From the NCBI GenBank assembly GCA_026398815.1, contig JAPLSA010000014.1, positions 124,001 to 188,000 on the forward strand: 64,000 nucleotides of DNA, given 5' to 3'. Under the pieces are notes generated by a model. It was not told where the DNA came from. It worked only from the letters and a program-made list of their open reading frames with translations, and did not search any database. A program made the translations under genes and the position numbers. Shown here piece by piece: positions 63,817 through 64,000 of the stretch (its first letter is position 1; each line of letters starts with the position of its first letter). The stretch comes from Gammaproteobacteria bacterium. Its GTDB lineage: Bacteria; Pseudomonadota; Gammaproteobacteria; Nevskiales; Nevskiaceae.

Positions 63817-64000
63817 ATGATCGGTTTGCTGCAGCGGGTACGGGAAGCGCGTGTCGATGTCGGTGGCGTCTGCGTTGCGCAGATTGGCGTCGGACTGCTG
63901 GTGCTGGTCGGCGTTCAACGTGGCGACGATGCGATCAAGCGGAAACGGCTGCTGGAGCGCCTGCTCAGCTATCGCGTCTTCGAGGATGCAACTGGGCGCA
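63817..64000 (+). CDS. dtd: D-aminoacyl-tRNA deacylase (N-terminal part, cut by window end)
   Basis: The first 61 residues of Dtd, which removes D-amino acids mischarged on tRNA. MIGLLQRVREARVDVGG, GVGLLVLVGV and LLERLLSYRVFED are family hallmarks. The catalytic SQFTL motif would lie just beyond the window. Adjacent to a lipid A-type acyltransferase, a pairing seen in other Gammaproteobacteria. Confidence 0.95.
   Translation, partial: MIGLLQRVREARVDVGGVCVAQIGVGLLVLVGVQRGDDAIKRKRLLERLLSYRVFEDATGR

Overview
The window is high-GC DNA (roughly two thirds G+C by eye) with dense, mostly SD-led bacterial genes. The gene set (AlkB fused to rubredoxin, an AcoR-type regulator, HvfA/B/C, mnmG, mutM, a LpxL/HtrB-type acyltransferase, dtd) suggests a Gammaproteobacterium of the Nevskiales/Solimonadaceae kind able to use hydrocarbons. 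This placement is an inference from gene content, not a measured phylogeny.

Layout. (1) 1-9527: a truncated AcoR-like sigma-54 activator diverges from a catabolic operon: two acyl-CoA dehydrogenases, a crotonase-fold protein, an acyl-CoA ligase, a ferredoxin-reductase/flavin-monooxygenase fusion and an epoxide hydrolase. A -24/-12-like promoter lies between them. (2) 9611-26080: a complete-looking 16.5-kb Tn7-like transposon with matched terminal inverted repeats. It sits 25 bp beyond the 3' end of a CAU-anticodon tRNA gene. Its machinery is tnsA, a DDE transposase split into two overlapping ORFs, tnsC, and a tniQ/tnsD-like gene, preceded by a BcepMu gp16-type regulator. Its cargo, on the opposite strand, is an XRE regulator, a small membrane protein, a type I restriction-modification system (hsdM-hsdS-hsdR) and a 1024-residue metallophosphoesterase-NTPase that looks like a STAND-type defence protein. 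The cargo, especially 10-13 kb, is visibly richer in A+T than the host. (3) 26.2-38 kb: AraC regulator, HvfABC (bufferin) RiPP cluster, LigB-type dioxygenase, lipoprotein, prfC, a VOC protein, a GMC oxidoreductase, and a response regulator whose sensor kinase gene is frameshifted. (4) 38-46 kb: HopJ-family protein, AlkB-rubredoxin alkane hydroxylase with a MalT/AlkS-like activator, GST, PNPOx-like protein, LysR regulator and sirtuin. (5) 46-64 kb: mostly housekeeping and envelope genes (glycine-zipper lipoprotein, acylphosphatase, acyl-ACP desaturase, folE, ParB-like protein, YgjP-like peptidase, CBS protein, mnmG, Mpo1-like protein, old yellow enzyme), a secreted PL7-like alginate lyase behind a long AT-rich leader, mutM, a Gld-like ABC export operon, a lipid A-type acyltransferase and the start of dtd.

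How the genes fit together. The first operon reads as an oxidation route in which an alkene is epoxidised by a reductase-fused flavoprotein, hydrolysed to a diol, and the acid is activated and beta-oxidised; the substrate is unknown. AlkB with its regulator gives a second, terminal-oxidation route. The transposon is a defence-island carrier whose TniQ protein, with extra helix-turn-helix segments, is the likely reader of the tRNA target. The strongest candidates for something undescribed are the split transposase in a tRNA-associated Tn7-like element, its metallophosphoesterase-NTPase cargo, and the reductase-epoxidase fusion.
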